Assembly: GCF_038452265.1 (NCBI RefSeq) | Contig: NZ_CP151842.1 | Coordinates: forward strand, 1,488,001 to 1,552,000 | Direction: 5' to 3' | DNA length: 64,000 nt | DNA from: Vibrio diazotrophicus | GTDB lineage: Bacteria > Pseudomonadota > Gammaproteobacteria > Enterobacterales > Vibrionaceae | Shown here: in pieces, positions 25,625 to 35,017 of the stretch | Layout: the number at the start of each line of letters is the position of its first letter | Position numbering within the stretch: the stretch's first letter is position 1 | The notes under the pieces: model-generated | The model's input: only the letters and a program-made list of their open reading frames with translations | Databases searched by the model: none | What the model was told of the DNA's origin: nothing | Made by a program: the position numbers and the translations under genes

Positions 25625-26314
25625 ATGAAGGTAGAGGTTTGTCGGGTTTCCGAAACAAGTTTAATTATCTACTTTGGGCACTCCATAGATTTGGAATTGA
25701 TCGAGCGAATTGCTGCGTTTAGTCATATGGTGCAGGAAAGATATCAAGACAAAATCTATGAAGTGATTCCTTCATACACTACGCTGTTGATCGAATACCA
25801 TCCTCTGAAAATAGATATCAAAGAGTTGATGCAGTGGTGTCAATCGCAAGCTGACCAAATAGTTAACAACAAAACATTGTCATCGAAATCTAAAACAGTG
25901 ACGTTTCCGGTTTACTATCATCCTGAGGTTGCGCCGGATTTGCAGAATTTAGCTTCAGAAAAGCAATTAAGTGTGGAGCAAGTCATACAACTTCACAGTC
26001 AGAGAGAATACACCGTTTGCGCAATAGGTTTCGCGCCGGGCTTTGCTTTTCTGGGAACGGTTGACGCGCAAATCGCAACGCCTCGCCATGCAGAACCGCG
26101 TTTGAAAGTAGCTAAAGGCAGTGTAGGAGTTGCTGATCAACAAACGGCCATTTACCCGCAAGAAACACCGGGCGGCTGGAAGATTATTGGCAACTGTCCC
26201 TTAGAGTTGTTCAATATCAACAGCGAACCAATGATGCCATTTGAAGTGGGGGATAAAGTGCGTTTTGAACCTATTTCAAGGGAGAAGTTCTTGGATCTCG
26301 GAGGTGTTGTATGA
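25625..26314 (+). CDS. pxpB: 5-oxoprolinase subunit B
   Basis: The KipI-like subunit of the prokaryotic ATP-dependent 5-oxoprolinase, which opens 5-oxoproline to glutamate. The 229 residues show the conserved blocks AIGFAPGFAFLG, TPRHAEPRLKVAKGSVGVAD and YPQETPGGWKIIGNCPLELF. It overlaps pxpC by 4 bases (ATGA, 26311-26314). In most genomes pxpA (LamB/YcsF) sits beside these genes; it is not here, so either PxpA is encoded elsewhere or the pair does something else, such as KipI-like kinase control. ATG 25625 is preceded by a weak site. Confidence 0.92.
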   Translation: MKVEVCRVSETSLIIYFGHSIDLELIERIAAFSHMVQERYQDKIYEVIPSYTTLLIEYHPLKIDIKELMQWCQSQADQIVNNKTLSSKSKTVTFPVYYHPEVAPDLQNLASEKQLSVEQVIQLHSQREYTVCAIGFAPGFAFLGTVDAQIATPRHAEPRLKVAKGSVGVADQQTAIYPQETPGGWKIIGNCPLELFNINSEPMMPFEVGDKVRFEPISREKFLDLGGVV

Positions 26315-27246
26315 GCGGCTTACAAGTTATGTCGTCAGGTATGTTAAGCCTTGTTCAGGATTTAGGTCGATACGGAGTCGCTCATCATGGGTTAAGTACT
26401 GGTGGGCCAGCAGATCTTCATGCGCACTGTTGGGCGAATCAATTGCTCGATAACCCAAGCAATGCTTCCGTGTTAGAGATCACCATGGGCAATGTCTCGT
26501 TTTTAGCGCTCGATGACATCCTAATGTCGCTAACTGGTGCTGACACCAATCCGCAAATCGATGGAGAGCCTATTGCTACTTGGCGAAGTTTTTTGCTGCG
26601 TAAAGGGCAAACACTCAAGCTTGGTTATGCAAAAACGGGTTTCCGTAGTTATTTAGCCGTTGCTGGTGGAATTGATGCGCCGAAGGTTTTTGGCAGTAGT
26701 GCCACTGTAGTGCGTAATCAACTGGGCGGCTTAGGAGTGCAATCGGGTAGAGCAGTACAGAAAGGCGACATTTTGCCAGTTTGCAAAACATATACAAATG
26801 ATGGCAAGCCATTTAACTGGGTACCAAGACTTTTTATTCCCAAATACTCCGATGAAGTGAGTTTGTCCGTGATTGAATCTTATCAGTCACACCTTTTTAG
26901 CCGCCGAGCAAAGCAGACGTTTTACGCCAATCGCTATCAGATAAGCGATAAATCGGACCGAATGGGTATTCGGTTACAAGGCGATCCCGTTCAAATGGAT
27001 TTAAGCGGCGTAATATCAGAAGGTATAACCTATGGCTCTATCCAGTTTCCTTCTAACGGTCAGCCGATCATTTTGCTCAATGATCGTCAGACTCTTGGGG
27101 GATACCCAAAGATTGGTTGCGTGTCGAGAATGAGCTTAATGAAACTCGCTCAGGCGCGACCGGGCAGTACGATCCATTTCTATCGCGGTGATATTGAACT
27201 TGAAACAAAGGCATATGGCGAGTTTATGAATTTCTTTTCTCTGTAG
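26311..27246 (+). CDS. pxpC: 5-oxoprolinase subunit C
   Basis: The KipA-like biotin-carboxylase-associated subunit, 311 residues. Diagnostic stretches include LVQDLGRYGVAHHGLSTGGPAD, NASVLEITMGNVSF, YLAVAGGIDAPKVFGSSAT, SDRMGIRLQG and TLGGYPKIGCV. It acts with PxpB (and PxpA) on 5-oxoproline in the cytosol. Translational coupling with pxpB suggests equal amounts. Intact, normal length. Confidence 0.92.
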   Translation: MSGLQVMSSGMLSLVQDLGRYGVAHHGLSTGGPADLHAHCWANQLLDNPSNASVLEITMGNVSFLALDDILMSLTGADTNPQIDGEPIATWRSFLLRKGQTLKLGYAKTGFRSYLAVAGGIDAPKVFGSSATVVRNQLGGLGVQSGRAVQKGDILPVCKTYTNDGKPFNWVPRLFIPKYSDEVSLSVIESYQSHLFSRRAKQTFYANRYQISDKSDRMGIRLQGDPVQMDLSGVISEGITYGSIQFPSNGQPIILLNDRQTLGGYPKIGCVSRMSLMKLAQARPGSTIHFYRGDIELETKAYGEFMNFFSL

Positions 27247-27521
27247 CCTAAAAGTATTATCTGCATCCTCTTTTCTACATTGGTGGCTTTGACATCAAAG
27301 CCATTCAGCCTTGTTATATTTTCCCTTGTTTATCAGCGATATTGCGCTTTTGATAGATTCAATAAATCAATCAAGTGTTAAATAAGTGTTACATCTGGCA
27401 TATGACTGCTGATACATATTTAGTCGTAATTACTTGCAGCCTTAAAAAATTAGAACTAGACGTTTATAGGTACAGAACTAAGAAACCGCACACCGGTTCA
27501 TAAACTAAAGGCTTTAAAATC

Positions 27522-29762
27522 ATGTCAGATGGTCGCTTCGTCTTTGCAGACGACTCAAGTAGTTCTTTATCTATAAATGCTATTGAGTACGACATTCAAC
27601 CTAGTTGGAAAGTACTCACGGTTGATGATGATCATGGTTATCAACAATCACTTATCTATAGTTTGAATGACTTAGAGGTCAACGGACGCCCCGTTGAAGT
27701 CCTTTCCGCTAGTTCAGCAACTGAAGCTGCGTATGTCTTAAGCCAACACAATGATATTGCACTTGTGCTACTTGACGTTGTGATGGAACAAGATGACGCA
27801 GGGCTTCGTCTCGTCGAGACGATTCGTAATGTTCAGGGCAACTCACTCATACGTATTATTTTGCTCACTGGGCAGCCGGGATTTGCTCCGCGTAAAGATG
27901 TTATGTTGCAGTACGACATCAATGAGTACTGGAATAAATCTGAAGTTGACCACGAGACGTTAAAGTCGATTGCAGCTGCCAATTTTCGCTCATGGCAGTC
28001 AATGTATGAACTGGATAAGGCGAGAATGGGGCTTCAGCTGGTGGTGGATGCTTCTCGCAATATTGCCAGTAAATACGATACCAATACCTTCATTCAGGTC
28101 GTTATCAAAGAGATCGTCGGGCTATTTGGTGATTTTGGTGAGCCCGTTCTTTGTGTATTACGGATGGATAAGGGTAACACTATCGATAATGCACCCATCG
28201 TTGCCTCATATGGGGCCCCCGATGTGGAACAAGGCGATACACTGCCAGATAAACTAAGAGTTGAGTTTGAAGAGCTTATCCGAGAGTCTATCGCCCATCA
28301 AAATCATAAATTTAGAAGCAATCTATCCGTTCTGTATTTCTCTGGTGACAACCACGGCAGCTATAACTATCTCGTATTAGCTGAAAGCAAAAAGTGCTTA
28401 AGTGACTACCACATTCGTTTGCTACAAGTATTCAGTGAAAACATCAGTTCTGGGTTTATGCAAATTGCGCTGGTGAATCAGCTTTCTAAGTTGGCGTATC
28501 ACGATGCCGATTTAGAGGTAAAGAACCGCAACTGGTTATTGCGCGAACTCGAAATGATGAACCAAGACGATATGGCTCAGCTAGAGATGCTGGTTGTAGA
28601 GCTGGATGACTATGACACCCACGCTATCTCGTTTAATCAGCAGGCTATGATGGCGCTCGTGAGCTCTGTTTGCCAGCGCTTGACTGAAGCTTTCCACGAT
28701 TCAGCTGTCGTTACTCGTGTAGGGTCCGACCGTTTTGCGATTTTATATAACAAAAGTTTTGCTTTGTCAGACGAAGAATTGTTCGCCCTTTCGAGTGTTT
28801 CGCACAGCGTAGGGGATTATCAGGTGCGCTGCACACTGACTTTTGCAAGAGTGGAGTTGAGCCAACTGTCTGACTATTCCGCTCAGCAAATCCTTCATAT
28901 GGCGAGAAGCTTATTGTGCTGTGCAAGGGAGAACAAAGTTAAGATCATGGCTTACGAGCCTTCCTATCGTGAAAGCTTGATGCGCGATTATCAGATTCTC
29001 GGGGACTTAAAAGCAGCTATTGAAAACGATGAATTTTATATCGTTCTGCAACCGAAGTGCGATCTAAAAACTGGGCGAGCGGTGGGGTTGGAAGCTCTGC
29101 TACGCTGGAAAAAACAAGAAACAACGATTCCTCCGAATATTTTTATTCCTATTGCTGAACGCAGTGGCCTGATCAATAAGTTAGATGCGATTGCGGCGAA
29201 ACTAACGTTTCAAGCACTTCATCAGCTAGAAGATGCTGGCTTTAATCTGCCGACCTCAATTAATGCGACGGTGAAAGATCTCACCGATCCAGAATATATC
29301 GGCTTACTGCTGGATTTAGTGCGTGGAGAAAACCTGAACCCTGACCTAATTGAAGTGGAAATTACAGAGAGTCAGGCCATGGAGTCTTACCTCGAAATTA
29401 AGCCTGCTCTAGAACACTTACATCGTGCAGGTATTAAGATCAGTATTGATGATTTTGGTACCGGATATTCGTCTCTTTCACATATTTCTCAGCTTGCGGT
29501 AGACACTATAAAAATCGATATTTCATTTGTTCGACGTCTTCATGAAGATATGGCGAGTCAACAAGTGGTTGATTTGGTGATGAGTCTGGCCAGTTTGTTT
29601 GATTTTTCTGTGGTAGCCGAGGGCGTAGAGACAGATGTTCAGCGTGATGCATTGATCGAAAGAGGCTGCACGCTTGGCCAAGGGTATTTGTATGCTCGAC
29701 CTATGGTCGTTGATGAGTTGTTGGATTGGCTTAAACAAAACGAATCTGATTGTAGCGAATGA
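27522..29762 (+). CDS. receiver-DUF3369-GGDEF-EAL c-di-GMP phosphodiesterase
   Basis: 746 residues. The receiver domain at ~25-150 has LTVDDDHGYQ, LVLLDVVMEQDDAG, ILLTGQPG and NEYWNKSE; a GAF-like DUF3369 domain follows (~165-320). The GGDEF domain (~330-480) is degenerate (RVGSDRFAI instead of GGDEF), so no cyclase activity is expected. The EAL domain keeps GLEALLRW, EVEITES, IDDFGTGYSSL, TIKIDISFV, VAEGVET and GQGYLYARP, so it should hydrolyse c-di-GMP. Its last bases overlap the sensor kinase gene (ATGA), the likely phosphodonor. 275 bases upstream hold no other gene and probably the promoter. Confidence 0.93.
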   Translation: MSDGRFVFADDSSSSLSINAIEYDIQPSWKVLTVDDDHGYQQSLIYSLNDLEVNGRPVEVLSASSATEAAYVLSQHNDIALVLLDVVMEQDDAGLRLVETIRNVQGNSLIRIILLTGQPGFAPRKDVMLQYDINEYWNKSEVDHETLKSIAAANFRSWQSMYELDKARMGLQLVVDASRNIASKYDTNTFIQVVIKEIVGLFGDFGEPVLCVLRMDKGNTIDNAPIVASYGAPDVEQGDTLPDKLRVEFEELIRESIAHQNHKFRSNLSVLYFSGDNHGSYNYLVLAESKKCLSDYHIRLLQVFSENISSGFMQIALVNQLSKLAYHDADLEVKNRNWLLRELEMMNQDDMAQLEMLVVELDDYDTHAISFNQQAMMALVSSVCQRLTEAFHDSAVVTRVGSDRFAILYNKSFALSDEELFALSSVSHSVGDYQVRCTLTFARVELSQLSDYSAQQILHMARSLLCCARENKVKIMAYEPSYRESLMRDYQILGDLKAAIENDEFYIVLQPKCDLKTGRAVGLEALLRWKKQETTIPPNIFIPIAERSGLINKLDAIAAKLTFQALHQLEDAGFNLPTSINATVKDLTDPEYIGLLLDLVRGENLNPDLIEVEITESQAMESYLEIKPALEHLHRAGIKISIDDFGTGYSSLSHISQLAVDTIKIDISFVRRLHEDMASQQVVDLVMSLASLFDFSVVAEGVETDVQRDALIERGCTLGQGYLYARPMVVDELLDWLKQNESDCSE

Positions 29763-31678
29763 AAGTAAAAAAATTAGAGCAGTCAGCGCGACGAAATATC
29801 TTAGTGTTGTTGTTATTTGGCTTAGTGATTAGTGGGCTGCTAGGTGGCTTACTGTATCGCAATGACATAAACAATCGATTGGATTCAGTCGCTGTCGAAC
29901 AGCAACGAAAAATTGCACAGGCGGAAGTTCTGTGGGGGCAAAATATAGGTGATATAGGAAACACCATTCGGATTCTATTTCGTTCGCCAGCTTTTACCTA
30001 TGCTCTCGCCTCGAAAACGCCACCAAACAGTGACCTGATCAAACGTATTTTCACCTCTTTCGTAGAGAGTGTTGACCCACTCATGCAGGTTCGCTGGCTG
30101 GATGAAAATGGAATCGAAAAGGTTAGGGTGGATATCAAAAATGGCAAAGTGATTGTCGCTGACGAAAATGCACTGCAGGACAAAAGCAGCCGGTACTATG
30201 TCGAGCAAGGAATGAAGGCAGGCGACGGGAAAATATATCTCTCAAATGTTGACCTAAACGTCGAAAACGGAAAGATCGAAGTACCTTTCCGACCTACGAT
30301 CAGAGCAACCATTAAAACTGGACCAACTCACGGTCTTCACACGGGTCTATTAGTTCTTAATTATGATGTCGGTGGCTTGCTTGAAGTTATCCGTTCCTTT
30401 GACTCGGACAGAGTGAACCTGCAACTCATCGATACAGAGGGCTACTGGCTGAAGAACGTTGACCCTGAACTAGAATGGGGGCGTGATCTCAAAGAAACGA
30501 CTCACAATATTGCAGCCCATAATCCAGAGATTTGGTCTCAAATAAACAAACAGAAGTCCTTCAGTCGTTTCAATCACTCTTTGGGCTTTGCCAGTTACGA
30601 ATGTAGTAATTTAACGGGTAACCTTTTATCCGAAGACATCGTTCGCAGCCCATCATTATGTTTTGTCGCCACCACATCGGTCCCTGTGTTGAACAAGTTG
30701 AAGATTGATGCTCTGATACCCTCGCTTGCACTCTGCGCAACCATTGTATTGTTTGGGATTTTTATTCTCAAACGAGAATGGAAACTCAAAATGGAGCTGA
30801 TTCGGCTTTATCGAGTGCAGGAAAGAGATAAGAAGCAAATCGAAGAGTCTGCTGCATACAATCGAAACTTACTAAATCAGCAACAGCTATTGCAGAATGA
30901 CCTTGTTGAGTCTCGCAAACTTTCGGCGTTAGGCATGATGGTTGCTGGCGTTGCACATGAACTCAATACGCCGATTGGTACCGCAATATTAGCGGCATCA
31001 CGGCTTAGAGCCGAACACAAGCGATTAACACAAGCGGTCGAGGAAGGGTTGAGCAGAAGTGCTTTAGACCAATATTTAATTTCGACGGAAACAGGCTTAG
31101 AGCTCGTGGAAAACAGCCAGAAAAAAGCCGCAACACTCATTCGAAGCTTTAAACGTTTGGCGATAGATAGGGTTAGAGAAGATGTGGTGTCATATCGCTT
31201 GGATGTGGTAGTTGGCGATCTGCTTGCCACTTTGTCACCGCGCTTCAAAGAGAGCCAAATTGAATATGACATTCAGGTTGATCCGATAGAGATGGTTGGA
31301 CGACCGGGGAGTGTCTCTCATGTTCTGCAGAACTTACTGGTCAATGCTATGCAGCATGCATTCAAAAAGGAAATTGGCGGAAAAATCTCGGTGAAGGCAC
31401 AGCTTTGCAGTAATGGTCGTGATGTTGAAATACGCGTGTCGGATAACGGTAAAGGAATCGCTCCTGAGGTGTTGCCAAATCTTTTTGACCCATTTGTTAC
31501 CACTAATCGAGCGGAAGGAAATACTGGTCTGGGTATGCATTTTGTCCATCAATGGGTAACCAACTCTTTGAACGGCTCAATTAAAGTGGAATCTGAGCTG
31601 TTAAAAGGTACGACTTTTATCATCAAAATGCCTAAACAATGCCAACAAGAACGGCAAGCGAGTGACGCGAGTAATTAA
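29759..31678 (+). CDS. membrane sensor histidine kinase
   Basis: 639 residues. A first membrane helix at ~13-33, a large periplasmic double-Cache-like domain to ~315, and a second helix (LIPSLALCATIVLFGIFIL). A coiled linker leads to HisKA with the phospho-His in GVAHELNTPIG and a HATPase_c domain (QNLLVNAMQHAF, VSDNGKGIAPEVLPNLFDPF, TGLGMHFVHQW). It is coupled to the receiver-EAL gene before it, so the pair probably converts an external cue into c-di-GMP degradation. Ligand unknown. Confidence 0.92.
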   Translation: MKVKKLEQSARRNILVLLLFGLVISGLLGGLLYRNDINNRLDSVAVEQQRKIAQAEVLWGQNIGDIGNTIRILFRSPAFTYALASKTPPNSDLIKRIFTSFVESVDPLMQVRWLDENGIEKVRVDIKNGKVIVADENALQDKSSRYYVEQGMKAGDGKIYLSNVDLNVENGKIEVPFRPTIRATIKTGPTHGLHTGLLVLNYDVGGLLEVIRSFDSDRVNLQLIDTEGYWLKNVDPELEWGRDLKETTHNIAAHNPEIWSQINKQKSFSRFNHSLGFASYECSNLTGNLLSEDIVRSPSLCFVATTSVPVLNKLKIDALIPSLALCATIVLFGIFILKREWKLKMELIRLYRVQERDKKQIEESAAYNRNLLNQQQLLQNDLVESRKLSALGMMVAGVAHELNTPIGTAILAASRLRAEHKRLTQAVEEGLSRSALDQYLISTETGLELVENSQKKAATLIRSFKRLAIDRVREDVVSYRLDVVVGDLLATLSPRFKESQIEYDIQVDPIEMVGRPGSVSHVLQNLLVNAMQHAFKKEIGGKISVKAQLCSNGRDVEIRVSDNGKGIAPEVLPNLFDPFVTTNRAEGNTGLGMHFVHQWVTNSLNGSIKVESELLKGTTFIIKMPKQCQQERQASDASN

Positions 31679-31679
31679 A

Positions 31680-31715
31680 AAAGAGCAGCACCCGCATTCG
31701 CCAGTGCTGCTCTTT
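31680..31715. terminator. bidirectional terminator between kinase and DMT genes
   Basis: AAAGAGCAGCAC (31680-31691) pairs perfectly with GTGCTGCTCTTT (31704-31715) around a 12-nt loop, with A-runs before and T-rich sequence after. It lies between two convergent genes. Confidence 0.88.
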
Positions 31716-31759
31716 CGTGTCTTGTTCTGAGGCTGTACTTAGAGGACTGAAGTCGATTA

Positions 31760-32695
31760 TTACGAACTTGGTTTTTTACTCTTTGTCACTAAATAGATAC
31801 CGCTACACACCAGTATCAGTGCAACCATGTTTTTCCATTCTAAAATCGTTTCGCCCAGAAATATGGAAGACAAACTGCTACCAAAAACAGGGATCAGGAA
31901 GTTAAAAATGGTCACCATGCTCACAGGGTTATGTTTTAGCAATACGCTCCACAGCGCAAACGCCGCAGAAGACAAACAAGCAAGGTAGATCAGTAGTGAC
32001 AGGCTGGCAAAATCAAAGTCGCCAGAGTGGCCGCCGAATAGATACCCCACACACAATAGCGCCAATCCACCGATAGCCAATTGCCATGCAGTCATAACCA
32101 TAGCATCAATGCCTTGCGATATTTTCTTCCCGTATATAGAAGCAGCAGCAAGAATGAAAGCAGCAAAAATCACGGAACCTTCACCCAGCACACTGAACTG
32201 GAAATCGAGCAGTGACTGGTTGAAATTCACTATGAATACACCTAGAAAACCTACCGTACAGCCGATAGCCTTTCTCTGTGTTAAGCGGTCATTGTTATAG
32301 ATGAAATGTGCCAGAAGAACGCTAAAGAACGTGCCCGTCGCGTTCAAAATGGACGCTTTTACACCGGTTGCAAATGCCACACCCAAATAGAAGAAGATGT
32401 ACTGCAAGCTGGTCTGAGTCAGACCCAGCACAACAATTTGACGCACTTTGGTTTTGGTGATGGTTCCAGTGTGACGTCTAAACAATACCGACAGAATAAT
32501 CAGGAAAATACCCGCCAATAGAAAGCGTTGCCCCGCAAACACCATTTGCGATGCAACATCGTGTGCTTCGATGTTGAGCAGAGCATAGCCGGTTTTAATG
32601 GCTGGATAAGCGCTACCCCATAACACAGTGCAGAGTATAGCTATGGCATATACGACCATTGGTCGCGAGAAAAAATGGGTTGATTGCGATGGCAT
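31760..32695 (-). CDS. EamA/DMT-family transporter
   Basis: 311 residues, ten predicted helices in two EamA repeats (LCTVLWGSAYPAIKTGYALL; ILAAASIYGKKISQGIDAMV). Features such as FNFLIPVFGSSLSSIFLGETI are typical of the family. Transcribed away from kduI, with which it shares a 387-base promoter region, so it may belong to uronate metabolism or simply be a neighbour. Substrate cannot be read from sequence. A different paralogue lies at 24.5 kb. Confidence 0.88.
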   Translation of the reverse strand: MPSQSTHFFSRPMVVYAIAILCTVLWGSAYPAIKTGYALLNIEAHDVASQMVFAGQRFLLAGIFLIILSVLFRRHTGTITKTKVRQIVVLGLTQTSLQYIFFYLGVAFATGVKASILNATGTFFSVLLAHFIYNNDRLTQRKAIGCTVGFLGVFIVNFNQSLLDFQFSVLGEGSVIFAAFILAAASIYGKKISQGIDAMVMTAWQLAIGGLALLCVGYLFGGHSGDFDFASLSLLIYLACLSSAAFALWSVLLKHNPVSMVTIFNFLIPVFGSSLSSIFLGETILEWKNMVALILVCSGIYLVTKSKKPSS

Positions 32696-32869
32696 ATGGC
32701 AGATTACCTAAAGGCTAAAAAATCAGAAATTCGTTTTTTGAAACGACAGTTTGTATTTTTTGAATAATGGATTCTATACCATATTGTGTACTTTTTTAAT
32801 CACTGTTGCATAAAAGATGGTTCTTTTCATTTGTTAGTGGCTAATTGCACATCTATTTGCATATCAATC

Positions 32870-32895
32870 AATGATTCCTGAATGGGGGAATCATT
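32870..32895. repeat. 9-bp inverted repeat in the kduI promoter region
   Basis: AATGATTCC and GGAATCATT flank an 8-nt spacer. No T-run follows. It could be an operator or an RNA hairpin in a long leader; it lies ~190 bases before kduI. Confidence 0.4.
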
Positions 32896-32974
32896 TGTCT
32901 TGCGTACTACTAATCAGATTTCTCCCTTATTTGCCTTCATCTATCTGCGTTTTGTTTGCGTTAGCTCAAAAAAT

Positions 32975-32995
32975 AACAGGAACAGTGTTTCAAAA
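32975..32995 (+). promoter_or_regulatory. KdgR/IclR-type operator upstream of kduI
   Basis: GGAACAGTGTTTC (32979-32991) differs at one position from the core GAAACA-N-TGTTTC of the enterobacterial KdgR box, and the A/T flanks agree partly. It lies ~90 bases before the kduI start. Regulator assignment to the IclR protein at 37057 is inference. Confidence 0.55.
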
Positions 32996-33082
32996 GTACC
33001 TAAAGGATCACAAATCAAATATGAATGAATTTATTCAAATATAAACGAGTGTTAGATTTGCCCCATCTTAAAGGAGGGTGCT

Positions 33083-33919
33083 ATGCACATTAATTACAAC
33101 AACAATCCAAAAGACGCTAAGTCGTACGATACGGATCGTTTAAGAGAAGAATTCCTAACTGAAGAATTGTTCAAACAAGGTGAAATCACACTTGTATACA
33201 GTCACATCGACCGTGTTGTGGCGATGGGCATCAGTCCTAGTAACGCAGCCCTTAAGCTGGAAGACTTTGTTGATAACAAAGCGTTTGGTACTGACTATTT
33301 CTTGCAACGCCGCGAATTGGGCATTGTGAACTTAGGTGAGAAAGCGGAAGTTCGTACTCAAAACGGTGTTTACGTGTTAGAACACTTGGATGCGGTTTAC
33401 CTAGGTAAAGGCGAGCAAGATATCGAATTCCGTGCATTGGAAGGTGATTTCGCAAAACTTTACTGCCTAAGCGCTCCTGCTCATCACACATATCCATCAC
33501 GCACCATTTTGCGTAGTGAAGCTCGCCTTGTTGAATTGGGTTCACTAGAAACCGCTAACGACCGTGTGATCAATCAATACCTACACCCAGATGTACTCCC
33601 TACGTGCCAACTTTGCATGGGCGTAACACATCTGAAACCAGGAAGTGTTTGGAACACTATGCCAGCTCATACTCATGAGCGCCGTATGGAAGCTTACCTC
33701 TATTTCAACGTTCAGCCATCTCAAGTGGTATTCCACTTCATGGGTGAGCCAACAGAAACGCGTCACATCGTAGTGAGAAACCATCAACTTGTGCTATCGC
33801 CAAGTTGGTCAATTCACTCTGGTTGTGGCACGCAAAACTACAGTTTTGTGTGGGGAATGTTGGGTGAGAACCAAACATTCGACGATATGGATTTCGTAGA
33901 TATGAACGAAATTCGATAA
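33083..33919 (+). CDS. kduI: 5-dehydro-4-deoxy-D-glucuronate isomerase (cupin type)
   Basis: KduI turns DKI (4-deoxy-L-threo-5-hexosulose uronate) into DKII in the breakdown of pectin and glycosaminoglycan unsaturated uronates. Length is 278, equal to the E. coli enzyme. Zinc ligands are visible: PAHTHERRMEAYLYF gives two His and a Glu, and WSIHSGCGTQNY the further His. AAAGGAGGGTG immediately before ATG 33083 is a strong ribosome site. It leads an operon with the TRAP genes, so import and first conversion are made together. A second, unrelated isomerase for the same step is at 40709. Confidence 0.96.
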   Translation: MHINYNNNPKDAKSYDTDRLREEFLTEELFKQGEITLVYSHIDRVVAMGISPSNAALKLEDFVDNKAFGTDYFLQRRELGIVNLGEKAEVRTQNGVYVLEHLDAVYLGKGEQDIEFRALEGDFAKLYCLSAPAHHTYPSRTILRSEARLVELGSLETANDRVINQYLHPDVLPTCQLCMGVTHLKPGSVWNTMPAHTHERRMEAYLYFNVQPSQVVFHFMGEPTETRHIVVRNHQLVLSPSWSIHSGCGTQNYSFVWGMLGENQTFDDMDFVDMNEIR

Positions 33920-33949
33920 TAAGAACCTATTTGTATTTCATGGAGAAAC

Positions 33950-34942
33950 ATGATGCTTAAGAAATCTGCCCTAAAATTAGCTGCTATCGCCACTGTTGTA
34001 GGTAGCGCACTGAGCTACTCTTCAATTGTGTCAGCAGCAACTGAGATCAAAGCTGCTTTCAACCAATCTGACAAGCACCCACAATACCTAGCGCTTAAAG
34101 AGTTTGGTGAGAAGCTAAACAAAGAAACAGATGGTCGTTACAAACTAAACATTTTCCCTAACGAACTATTGGGCGACCAACGTGCAGCACTTGAGCTTGT
34201 GCAAAACGGTGCGATTCAAATGGCTGTTGTGGCTAACCCACTGGTTGAAAACTACGACAAAACATTCGCTGTAATCGGTATGCCTTACGTGTACACAGGT
34301 TCAGAACACCAAGAGAAAGTATTTACTTCTGGCGTACTCGATAACCTATTTGCATCGACTCAAAAATTCGGTTTTGAAGTACTAACAGCTTACACTGCTG
34401 GTGCACGTAGCATGTACACAAAAGGCAACTCTGTAGCAAACGTTGCAGACATGAAAGGTAAGAAAATCCGTGTAATGCAATCTGACACTATGATCAAGAT
34501 GCTTTCTTGCATGGGTGGTACTGGTGTGCCAATGAGCCAAGGTGAAGTTTACACGGCAGTACAACAAGGCGTTCTTGATGGTGCAGAAAACAACGAAATC
34601 ACTTACGCTGACCTTAAGCAATACGAAGTGGCTCCATACTTCTCTGCGACACGTCACCTAATGGTTCCAGACCTAGTAGTAGCAAGCAGCTACTTCCTAT
34701 CAACTATGTCTAAAGAAGACCAAGCGACGTTCAAAAAGCTAGCGAAAGAGAGCACAGTAAGCGAATTCGCTCTATGGAATGCTCAAATCGAAACCGCTAA
34801 GAAAACAGCGATGGATAAAGGTGCAACGTTCGTAGAAGTTGATATCAAACCTTTCCAAGAGTCTTGTAGCGCTCTACAAAAAGACCTAATCAAGACTCCA
34901 GAGCAAAAAGATCTATTCGAAAAAGTTGCAGCGCTGCAATAA
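33950..34942 (+). CDS. TRAP transporter substrate-binding protein (DctP type)
   Basis: 330 residues with a Sec signal peptide (cleavage after VSAA) and the DctP fold: FNQSDKHPQYLALKEFGEKL, GDQRAALELVQNGAIQMAVV, the helix MKGKKIRVMQSDTMIKML with the Arg that usually clamps the substrate carboxylate, and VLDGAENNEITYADL. It binds the solute in the periplasm and gives it to the DctQM pair. From its position between kduI and dctQM the ligand is probably an unsaturated uronate monomer or oligomer. A strong hairpin follows the gene. Confidence 0.92.
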   Translation: MMLKKSALKLAAIATVVGSALSYSSIVSAATEIKAAFNQSDKHPQYLALKEFGEKLNKETDGRYKLNIFPNELLGDQRAALELVQNGAIQMAVVANPLVENYDKTFAVIGMPYVYTGSEHQEKVFTSGVLDNLFASTQKFGFEVLTAYTAGARSMYTKGNSVANVADMKGKKIRVMQSDTMIKMLSCMGGTGVPMSQGEVYTAVQQGVLDGAENNEITYADLKQYEVAPYFSATRHLMVPDLVVASSYFLSTMSKEDQATFKKLAKESTVSEFALWNAQIETAKKTAMDKGATFVEVDIKPFQESCSALQKDLIKTPEQKDLFEKVAALQ

Positions 34943-34958
34943 TTTTCATCGGTAATAT

Positions 34959-34978
34959 GGCCGGGTATTTGCCCGGCC
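34959..34978 (+). terminator. intercistronic stem-loop between dctP and dctQ
   Basis: GGCCGGG-TATTTG-CCCGGCC is a perfect 7-bp GC stem without a T-run. A second weak hairpin (TAGCC TTC GGCCTA) follows. Such loops after binding-protein genes protect the upstream mRNA and lower membrane-subunit expression. The second TRAP system in this window has a hairpin at the same place. Confidence 0.7.
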
Positions 34979-35017
34979 TCATTAGCCTTCGGCCTAGCCA
35001 TATAAAGGTAAGATGTT

